This document shows positions 43,700 through 50,307 of a stretch of 64,000 nt of DNA, in pieces (position 1 is the first letter of the stretch; each line of letters starts with the position of its first letter). The notes below the pieces were generated by a model. It worked only from the letters and a program-made list of their open reading frames with translations. It had not been told where the DNA came from and did not search any database. The DNA comes from Rasiella rasia (GTDB taxonomy: Bacteria > Bacteroidota > Bacteroidia > Flavobacteriales > Flavobacteriaceae), in the NCBI RefSeq assembly GCF_011044175.1, contig NZ_CP049057.1, positions 2,991,501-3,055,500 on the forward strand, in the 5' to 3' direction. The translations under genes were made by a program, and so were the position numbers.

Positions 43700-45112
43700 A
43701 TGAGACATTCTTTAAACAAACTTGCCATACTACTACTAACTTTGCTTTTAACAAGTTGCGGCGCATATTTTAATCAGCCTACAACACCTCAAGATGCTCG
43801 TATTTCAGAAAAAACGCAAGTAACAAGAACTCTAGAGACATTTCCATTGCCAGCAGACCCAATTGTTGTGGGGGTTTACAATTTTAAAGATCAGACTGGG
43901 CAATATAAGAATGTTGAAAATGGTAGCACTTTTAGTACGGCTGTCACGCAAGGAGCCACTACAATACTTATTAAAGCATTAGAAGATAGCCAGTGGTTTA
44001 GACCGATAGAGCGAGAAAATCTAGGCAACTTACTCAATGAACGGAATATTATTCGCACCACAAGAGATGAGTATAGAACCACACAAAATGAGCCGCCTAA
44101 ACGAATTAGTCCGTTACTTTTTGCAGGAATCTTATTAGAAGGTGGTGTTATTTCTTACGATTCTAACATCTTAACAGGAGGGGTAGGTGCGAGGTACTTT
44201 GGTGCTGGAACTTCTTCACAATACAGACAAGATAGAATTACGGTATATCTTCGCGCTATTTCAACCTCAACGGGTGAGGTCCTTAAAACTGTAAATGTTT
44301 CAAAAACTATTCTCTCGCAAGGGGTAGATGTCGGGCTTTTTAAATATGTGAATTTTCAACGTTTGTTAGAGGTTGAAACAGGTTTTACTAAAAACGAACC
44401 TGCGCAATTAGCCGTGCAAGAAGCCATTGAGAAAGCAGTAGAAATACTGATTTTAGAAGGCTTAAAAGATAAACTATGGGCTACAAAATCCGGTCCAGAA
44501 ACAGATCAAGAACTTATAGCAGCCTACAATTTAGAACAGGAGGTAGAGAACGCAACAGGTCTATACGAACGAGCCTATCACGATCATGATTATCGTCATA
44601 CCGCAAGCGGAGGTATGGGAGTTGCATTTATAGATGGAGATTACACAACGGGTGTAATTGATTTTATGGGTAGCTTAGGATACAAATACAGAATACTTCC
44701 AGAGATAAGTATAGGCTTACAAGCACAGATATTCAAACTAAACGCAACCTCAGATAATATAAAATGGTGGTTAAGCGAAAGTGCACAAGTTGAATACAAC
44801 ATCTTACCACATGATAAACTAGCTCCTTTTATTTACGGTGGTCCAGGATTGGTGCTCTTTGCAGACGATACTGAAGAAGAAAACCTGTCGCGTTGGGATG
44901 CTTTTTTCAAATTGCAGCTAGGAGCAGGGTTAGAATATGCCTTTAGCGATAGAGTCTCCTTAGTTGCACAGGCAGACTGGAATAGCGTTTTCTCAGATAA
45001 GCTAGATAATTTTATTGGTGGTCGAAGAAACGACTTTTACTACAATATAGGAATTGGGATCAATTATCATTTCGGATCTAATAAAACCAAACTAAAACAT
45101 AAACGTAAATAG
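43700..45112 (+). CDS. csgG: Curli secretion channel CsgG with C-terminal barrel-like extension, locus 1
   Basis: 470 residues, against about 277 for E. coli CsgG. Lipoprotein signal with Cys at residue 20 (LLTSC). Residues 20-275 are CsgG: VGVYNFKDQTGQYK, FSTAVTQGATTILIKALEDS, RENLGNLLNERNIIR, GGVGARYFGAG, SKTILSQGVDVGLFKYVNFQ. Residues about 290-470 are alternating amphipathic strands (GSLGYKYRILPEISIGLQAQ; GAGLEYAFSDRVSLVAQADW) ending in GIGINYHF, like an outer-membrane beta-barrel. CsgG is the nonameric outer-membrane channel for curlins. The lipoprotein gene follows after 7 bases. Confidence 0.95.
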   Translation: MRHSLNKLAILLLTLLLTSCGAYFNQPTTPQDARISEKTQVTRTLETFPLPADPIVVGVYNFKDQTGQYKNVENGSTFSTAVTQGATTILIKALEDSQWFRPIERENLGNLLNERNIIRTTRDEYRTTQNEPPKRISPLLFAGILLEGGVISYDSNILTGGVGARYFGAGTSSQYRQDRITVYLRAISTSTGEVLKTVNVSKTILSQGVDVGLFKYVNFQRLLEVETGFTKNEPAQLAVQEAIEKAVEILILEGLKDKLWATKSGPETDQELIAAYNLEQEVENATGLYERAYHDHDYRHTASGGMGVAFIDGDYTTGVIDFMGSLGYKYRILPEISIGLQAQIFKLNATSDNIKWWLSESAQVEYNILPHDKLAPFIYGGPGLVLFADDTEEENLSRWDAFFKLQLGAGLEYAFSDRVSLVAQADWNSVFSDKLDNFIGGRRNDFYYNIGIGINYHFGSNKTKLKHKRK

Positions 45113-45119
45113 TAAGAAG

Positions 45120-46613
45120 ATGAAAGCAAGACCTTTATATATATTCGCCAGCCTACTCGTATTCGTAGGGTTTATAGCCTGTAATGAAGATCGGGTGGGA
45201 GAGGATGACACAGGGAGCATAACTGGTACCGTGGTAGCTTCCGGCACCAATTTGCCCATTCCCAATACTAGAATTTCTACGCAACCAATTAGTAGTACAG
45301 TGTTTAGCGATAGCCTCGGAAAATTCCTTATTGAAAATGTGCCTACGGGCGAATATGCCGTAGAAGCGCGTGTGGAAGATTATATAACCGATTTTGAACC
45401 AACCGTAGTTGTGGCAAACGCTCCAGTAAATGTAGTTTTTGAAATGGAAGTGTCTACCGCAAATAACAGACCTCCTGCAACGCCAGAATTGTTGGCTCCT
45501 GCAGAAAATGAAGAATTGCAAAGTATTGAAGCGGTATTTCAATGGACTACTACAGATCCAGAAGAAGACCCAATTGAATACACGCTCGAGTTAAGAAATG
45601 ATCAAAATACAGAGGTTCAGCTTTTTGAAGAAATTACCGATACCACATTTACCTATTCGCCACTTATTTTAGGCGCACAATACTTTTGGCAGGTTTCTGC
45701 TACAGATAATATTAATGAGCCCGTATTAAGTCCAGTAGGGACGTTCTCTGTGATTTCTGCCCCCGTTGACAATAGATTTTTGTTTGTTAGAACAATTGAT
45801 GGTAACAATGTAATTTATTCTGCAGATGAAAGTGGAGAAGAATTTCAACTTACTTCGCAAGAAAAGAATAGCTACAGACCCAGACGAAATGTGGCAGCCA
45901 ATAAGATAGCCTATCTACAGTCAGATGGAGCCGAAGTTGATATTTACACCATGAATCGTGATGGAACAGATAAGACTAGAGTAACCTCTGCGGTGAAACC
46001 TACAGGGTTTAACTTGAATGAAATAAACTTTTCGTGGCCAGCAAATAGTGATAAAATATACTATCCGCAATTCGATAAACTATATAGAATCAATTCTAAC
46101 GGACAAGGACTTCAATTAATGTATCAAACTACCGATGGTTCGCTTATTTCCGAAGTAGATGTAAGCGAGAATGATAATATTATCGCTCTTAAAACCAACG
46201 ATGTAAATGGTTATAATGTTTCCATCTTTACTATAGATTTCAACGGAAATCTCCTCGATACCATACTAAGTGGTGTTGCCGGTGGTGCTGGCGGACTCAC
46301 ACTATCTGTAACCAACACCAAAGTAATTTATGCTTATGATGTGTCTGGATTTGAAGATGCAACCTACAGAAGACTAGACTCTAGACTTTTTGTTTATGAT
46401 CTTGATACGGCAACACTTACTGATGTCTCTGGAGAAAAGCCCGGTGGTACCAACGACTTGGAGCCTATTTTTGCTCCCAATGAGGCATTTGTAATATTTA
46501 CCAATACTAGCAATGATGGTATTTCACAAAAAAGTGTCTACCGTTTAGAAATAGAGGAACCTGAAACCCGAGAACTATTATACAACAATGCATTTATGCC
46601 CGATTGGGAATAA
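45120..46613 (+). CDS. Curli-linked lipoprotein: regulatory-like domain, Fn3-like domain, beta-propeller (locus 1)
   Basis: 497 residues. Lipobox ending FIAC, Cys at residue 21. Residues about 32-112 resemble a carboxypeptidase-regulatory-like Ig domain (SITGTVVASGTNLPIPNTRI; FLIENVPTGEYAVEA). Residues 118-210 read as Fn3-like (TPELLAPAENEEL; YTLELRND; YFWQVSATDNI). Residues 215-497 are a TolB/WD40-type propeller (DIYTMNRDGTDKTRVTSA; LYRINSNGQGLQLMY). It is not part of classical curli systems, yet it follows csgG in both loci, and the order is kept. Possibly a surface fibre anchor or adhesin; function unproven. Confidence 0.85.
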   Translation: MKARPLYIFASLLVFVGFIACNEDRVGEDDTGSITGTVVASGTNLPIPNTRISTQPISSTVFSDSLGKFLIENVPTGEYAVEARVEDYITDFEPTVVVANAPVNVVFEMEVSTANNRPPATPELLAPAENEELQSIEAVFQWTTTDPEEDPIEYTLELRNDQNTEVQLFEEITDTTFTYSPLILGAQYFWQVSATDNINEPVLSPVGTFSVISAPVDNRFLFVRTIDGNNVIYSADESGEEFQLTSQEKNSYRPRRNVAANKIAYLQSDGAEVDIYTMNRDGTDKTRVTSAVKPTGFNLNEINFSWPANSDKIYYPQFDKLYRINSNGQGLQLMYQTTDGSLISEVDVSENDNIIALKTNDVNGYNVSIFTIDFNGNLLDTILSGVAGGAGGLTLSVTNTKVIYAYDVSGFEDATYRRLDSRLFVYDLDTATLTDVSGEKPGGTNDLEPIFAPNEAFVIFTNTSNDGISQKSVYRLEIEEPETRELLYNNAFMPDWE

Positions 46614-46620
46614 TTTAACG

Positions 46621-47070
46621 ATGAGAAATTGGAATACATATAAACAGATATTGTTTCTTTTGGTATTTACGCTAAGCGCACATTGCATTGCACAGATTTA
46701 TAATACTGAAGTTGAGGCTAAAATTTTAATTGCGACGGAAAGTGGAAGAAAAATTATAAAGGCCAGTGCATTGAACAAAACACCGCTTAATCATAGTTTG
46801 CGATACGAGCTTTTTGTTATAAAGGGAGCTAAAAATAGTATGAATAAATCTCGAAATACTCAAAAAGGTCGTTTTGTACTTCCGCCAAGCGAACAAAAGC
46901 AATTAGCAACTACCACTATAAATGTAACAAGTAACGATAGACTTATTGTGCTCCTACTAATTTACAACGCAGAAGACGTTTTACTGGGTAAGGACCAAAT
47001 AGTGTTTCATAGGGAAGAGAATTTAGATAGTGATAAGGTAATACTCAGGAAGACTAATGAAAAAGCATGA
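46621..47070 (+). CDS. CsgH-like protein, truncated relative to the CsgH-CsgE fusion of locus 2
   Basis: 149 residues from ATG at 46621. Signal peptide ends HCIAQ; then a CsgH-like beta-sandwich (YNTEVEAKILIATESGRKII; LRYELFVIKGAK; LIVLLLIYNAEDVLLGKD). The paralog at 49124 continues with a CsgE domain. Here a TGA at 47068-47070 ends the protein, and the same frame goes on with a decayed CsgE start. CsgH is known in Alphaproteobacteria as a CsgC-like inhibitor of premature curlin assembly; that role is inferred for this domain. Confidence 0.75.
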   Translation: MRNWNTYKQILFLLVFTLSAHCIAQIYNTEVEAKILIATESGRKIIKASALNKTPLNHSLRYELFVIKGAKNSMNKSRNTQKGRFVLPPSEQKQLATTTINVTSNDRLIVLLLIYNAEDVLLGKDQIVFHREENLDSDKVILRKTNEKA

Positions 47071-47154
47071 GATACTATATATGAGAGCATAGATGAAGTA
47101 ATACGACGAGGTATAGTTATAGAAAACATAACAGCTAATTTTGGTGAAGTTTAA
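47071..47154 (+). pseudogene. CsgE domain remnant behind the TGA
   Basis: In the same frame as the CsgH-like gene, 27 codons run from the TGA to a TAA at 47152. They include RRGIVIENITANFGEV, which aligns with LRGIVVEETKTKLGSD at the start of the CsgE domain of the paralog at 49124. The rest of CsgE is not recognisable beyond it. Confidence 0.75.
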
Positions 47155-47400
47155 TTGTTTTTGAGTGTGTAATGTGCGTTTTAGGACAAAATAGGTGCTA
47201 AATTTTAGTATTTAATTTTGGAAAACACGTGCTAATTATAGCTAGTAATTTTGTTCATCGATGATATCCTCACTTCATCGATTTGTTAATTTTGTTAACA
47301 TAAATTTAACATTTGAGCTATTTATTGAAATTTAAGTTGTTTGTCGAGCCTTTTATTTCATACATCGAAATGCCCTTAAGTACTCGTAGTCTGTTTCTTA
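47155..47400. other. Intergenic region before curli operon 2, upstream part
   Basis: No gene. It holds three copies of TAATTTTG (47213, 47246, 47287), each a perfect -7 match, and a direct repeat TTCATCGAT (near 47254 and 47272). No long frame with coding signs. Confidence 0.5.
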
Positions 47401-47405
47401 CGTAT

Positions 47406-47471
47406 TTGTACTGTTTTTAAAAAAGGGGTGTTTACCCCCCATGGAAATGTCTCCATTATTTCGGATATTTG
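47406..47471 (+). promoter_or_regulatory. Candidate promoter region of curli operon 2
   Basis: TTG (47406), 12 bases, AAAAGGGGTGTTTACC (47421-47436), 27 bases, then GATATTTG (47464-47471). The order and near spacing equal those before operon 1. An inverted repeat ATGGA/TCCAT (47441-47456) lies between the motif and the box. A leader of about 200 bases follows. Confidence 0.55.
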
Positions 47472-47670
47472 GATAAGTAATTGAGATGCATATTCCTCTA
47501 CAGCAATCAAAATTACATACCCAAAACAAACCCACTTTTTTCACTAATTCATCCCTGAATACAATATTGAGTAAAATCAATATTTGCTTGTGTAGCTATT
47601 TTTTTAGCGAACTAAGCTATGATCATGTATTAATTAAACCAATATATTAATCATTTCAATTTTAAAAATT

Positions 47671-48492
47671 ATGAAAAAAGCAATTTTTTGTGGAGTAGCG
47701 CTAATGTTCGGAAGCGTAGTATTCGGACAATTTAACGACAGTGATGTATTACAAGTAGGCATCGGTAACATGTCTGACGTAGATCAGACTGGATTATTAA
47801 ACGAATCTGATGTATTCCAATTAGGAGTAAGAAACGATTCTGAAGTAGATCAAATTGGTATCAGAAACGAATCTGATGTAGACCAAAGAGGAAGAAGAAA
47901 CGAGTCTACTGTTAGACAAGTTGGAAGACGTAATACTTCTGAAGTAGATCAAAGAGGAAGACGTAACTTTTCTTATGTTGGACAACTTGGTCGTGGTAAC
48001 GATTCTGACGTAGATCAAAGAGGTAGAAACAACGGTTCTATTGTAGCTCAAATTGGACGTAATAACGAATCTGATGTAGACCAAAGAGGTCGCAACAACG
48101 GATCTTTAGTAGTTCAAATTGGTCGTGGTAACGATTCTGACGTTGATCAAAGAGGACGTAACAACGGTTCTCTTGTAGGTCAATTAGGTATTCGTAACAC
48201 AGCTGATGTTGATCAAAGAGGACGTAACAACGGTTCTATTGTAGGTCAGTTAGGGTTAAACAACTATGCTAGAACTTTACAAATCGGTCGTGGTAACGGT
48301 TCATTAACATTGCAAGCTGGTGCTGGAAACGGTGCTTGGACTGAGCAGTTTGGAAGAAACAACACTTCGTTAGTTCTTCAAGTTGGACTTAACAACGGTA
48401 GCTATGTACACCAACATGGTCTTGGTCACAACAGTAGTGTAGTGCAGTTAGGAGCTGGAAACGGTTCTGTAGTAGTACAGCACAATCTATAG
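47671..48492 (+). CDS. csgA: Curlin major subunit, Arg-rich (CsgA-like, curli locus 2)
   Basis: 273 residues. A 20-residue signal peptide ends VVFGQ. The mature part is Phe-Asn-Asp, 22 exact 11-residue units (S-x-V-x-Q-x-G-x-x-N-x) and an 8-residue partial end, the same architecture as the locus 1 subunit. Units 5-15 alternate SDVDQRGRNNG with SxVxQIG types, so every second strand carries Asp-x-Asp-Gln-Arg. By my count 26 Arg and 27 Asp/Glu, near neutral. The last seven units are almost uncharged. Codon use is more uniform than in locus 1. Confidence 0.92.
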   Translation: MKKAIFCGVALMFGSVVFGQFNDSDVLQVGIGNMSDVDQTGLLNESDVFQLGVRNDSEVDQIGIRNESDVDQRGRRNESTVRQVGRRNTSEVDQRGRRNFSYVGQLGRGNDSDVDQRGRNNGSIVAQIGRNNESDVDQRGRNNGSLVVQIGRGNDSDVDQRGRNNGSLVGQLGIRNTADVDQRGRNNGSIVGQLGLNNYARTLQIGRGNGSLTLQAGAGNGAWTEQFGRNNTSLVLQVGLNNGSYVHQHGLGHNSSVVQLGAGNGSVVVQHNL

Positions 48493-48531
48493 TAATAACA
48501 CTTGTTAATTTAACAAGTTTCGTACTAACCA

Positions 48532-48575
48532 TAAAGGTAGTGTGTAGGAAAGTTCTTTCTTATGCGCTACCTTTA
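48532..48575 (+). promoter_or_regulatory. Very long hairpin between csgA and csgB, locus 2
   Basis: A 21-bp uninterrupted stem (48532-48552 with 48555-48575, four G-U pairs) closes on a two-base loop. A second small stem, ACTTGTTA/TAACAAGT, lies at 48500-48518. No T-run follows the large stem. Confidence 0.7.
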
Positions 48576-48607
48576 CCTAATACTAATAGTTTTAAAAATA
48601 TAGACGT

Positions 48608-49114
48608 TTGATAAACAGAAGTTTACATATTAGTTTAATTCTCTGCCTTTCTTTATTAGGTTGTACTTCCGTTTTAAGTCAAAATAAAACAAGTGTCAGC
48701 GCATTTATAAATCAGACTCCAGCATTAAATTCAGACGTAACGTCAGGCGTGTCTAGTAATAAAAATGTATCGTTAAGTAAAACTGTACAGATACAACAAG
48801 TGGGGCAAAATAATTCAGTAAATACCAACATTGTCTCTGTAATAAACAAAACAGATATCCTACAATTTGGAGAAAAAAATGATATCTTTCAAGGAATAAT
48901 TGCTGGTAAAGTTAAAAATACCATTGTCCAAAGCGGATACGATAATAATATTGTTCATGTAAATACTACAAAATCTAGAGCGCATACCGCAACTGTAATT
49001 CAGTATGGTCTACGTCAAAATTTAGTTTGGATTGGAGATAACAGTATCTCACAGAACATGGTCATACGCATGAAAGGTAAAAAACAAACCGTTTTGGTTC
49101 GAAATAGGAAGTGA
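48608..49114 (+). CDS. csgB: CsgB-like minor curlin subunit, locus 2
   Basis: 168 residues, TTG start at 48608 (no better ATG near the signal peptide). The signal ends near VLSQ; LLGC inside it could also be read as a lipobox. Imperfect curlin repeats follow: VQIQQVGQNNSV, DILQFGEKNDI, TIVQSGYDNNI, TVIQYGLRQNL, ending RMKGKKQTVLVRNRK. The basic end mirrors the locus 1 paralog, and RMKGKKQTVLVRN against RMRGKNQTVVVRN confirms homology. Likely nucleator. Confidence 0.78.
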   Translation: MINRSLHISLILCLSLLGCTSVLSQNKTSVSAFINQTPALNSDVTSGVSSNKNVSLSKTVQIQQVGQNNSVNTNIVSVINKTDILQFGEKNDIFQGIIAGKVKNTIVQSGYDNNIVHVNTTKSRAHTATVIQYGLRQNLVWIGDNSISQNMVIRMKGKKQTVLVRNRK

Positions 49115-49123
49115 TTCAATGAA

Positions 49124-49912
49124 ATGAACTATTTTAGAAACATCATAGCTACATGTTTACCTATACTTATGCTCTCGCTAAGTGTAAACGCACAGCGTTA
49201 TAATACCGAAATCGTTGCAAAAATTACGCTTGAACAAAAATACAATGCCATTTCAATCACAGGTACCTCTACTAACCTCACTTCTTTAAATCAGAGTTTA
49301 CGGTATGAATTAACTGTATTTAAAGGAGATAAAGAAAACACCAACAAATCAAAAAATAGCCAGAGTGGTAGGTTCGTTCTTGAGCCTGGCCAACGTAAGG
49401 ATCTCTCAGTCACGTCCATAAATAGTGATGAGAATGAAAGAATAATTATTTTATTACTGGTTTACAATTCGGAGGATATATTACTAGGCAAAGACAGAAT
49501 TGTATTAAATGATGATGAGAATGCCACTGGCGATAAAATTATCCTCAAGAAAAAAATCGATACCCTGTCCAATTCCAAAGACAAACAATTTGAAAATGCC
49601 GATGGACTTGTGCTTAGAGGAATAGTTGTTGAGGAAACCAAAACAAAGCTTGGGAGCGATTTTTATAAGATGTTTTACTTGACGTATCTTAACGAAGAAA
49701 TTAATGGACGCGAGATAGTTACCGTAAAAGAGGTCTTAGCTGTTGGTAATAATACCAAGATTGAAATTTATGCAGGTCGTAACCTCATTGCTGAATTTTT
49801 TGTAAGACCACAAAACGATTATTTAGTTGAAATGCGAAATCAATCAATAATTCGTATACGAGCCTATTTTATTAACCTTGAAAAGAATGTGTCTCGTGTT
49901 AAAAGCTATTAA
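49124..49912 (+). CDS. csgE: CsgH-CsgE fusion protein, locus 2
   Basis: 262 residues. Signal peptide ends SVNAQ. Residues about 24-135 are a CsgH-like beta-sandwich (YNTEIVAKITLEQKYNAISI; FVLEPGQRKDLSV). Residues about 160-262 are CsgE: LRGIVVEETKTKLGSDFYKM, YLNEEINGREIVTVKEVLAV, NTKIEIYAGRNLIAEFFVRP, matching E. coli CsgE (IGHDFYRAF, ITVNQDVIFQTFLFP). CsgE is the periplasmic cap that feeds curlins to CsgG; CsgH prevents premature aggregation. Fusing them would place both activities in one protein. Located between csgB and csgF here, but its cut paralog in locus 1 is at the end. Confidence 0.88.
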   Translation: MNYFRNIIATCLPILMLSLSVNAQRYNTEIVAKITLEQKYNAISITGTSTNLTSLNQSLRYELTVFKGDKENTNKSKNSQSGRFVLEPGQRKDLSVTSINSDENERIIILLLVYNSEDILLGKDRIVLNDDENATGDKIILKKKIDTLSNSKDKQFENADGLVLRGIVVEETKTKLGSDFYKMFYLTYLNEEINGREIVTVKEVLAVGNNTKIEIYAGRNLIAEFFVRPQNDYLVEMRNQSIIRIRAYFINLEKNVSRVKSY

Positions 49913-49922
49913 AATATTTAAA

Positions 49923-50294
49923 ATGAAAACAATTGTATTTTTATTATTCCTTGGGGCTAGTTCCTATGGATTTGGACAGCAACTAGTGTATACTCCTAAA
50001 AATCCTGCATTTGGTGGAGACCCCTTTAACTATACTTGGCTGTTGAACTCTGCCAATGCTCAAAATCAATTTGAAGATTCTCAATTAGGTTTAGAAGGTT
50101 TTGAAGGCCTAGACGGATTACTTGACAATCAACTTTTCGGTCAATTTGGAGCAAATCAAGAATTACCTCCTGAAGGAACCTCAAGAGATGGAAATTTAGA
50201 ATATGAGGTCTACCAGTCTAATGAAGGATTGGTAATAAACATCTTAGATATTACTACCGGTGAACAAACCCAAATTATTGTACCAAACAACTAA
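49923..50294 (+). CDS. csgF: Curli assembly protein CsgF, locus 2
   Basis: 123 residues from ATG at 49923; an upstream in-frame start at 49878 overlaps the preceding gene. After a signal peptide (SSYGFGQ) the N-terminal stretch QQLVYTPKNPAFGGDPFNYT then WLLNSANAQNQF is identical to the locus 1 CsgF; the middle linker differs and is more hydrophobic/acidic (LGLEGFEGLDGLLDNQLFGQ), and the end is again conserved. csgG follows after 13 bases. Confidence 0.94.
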   Translation: MKTIVFLLFLGASSYGFGQQLVYTPKNPAFGGDPFNYTWLLNSANAQNQFEDSQLGLEGFEGLDGLLDNQLFGQFGANQELPPEGTSRDGNLEYEVYQSNEGLVINILDITTGEQTQIIVPNN

Positions 50295-50307
50295 CGCCAC
50301 AAAGTTT

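Noticed and set aside
46588-46620. Extended N-terminus of the CsgH-like gene
   Set aside because: The extra 11 residues overlap the upstream lipoprotein gene and precede a normal signal peptide starting at 46621.
47398-47580. Minus-strand 60-codon frame in the gap before curli operon 2
   Set aside because: No family features, and it covers the shared promoter motif; regulatory DNA is a better explanation.
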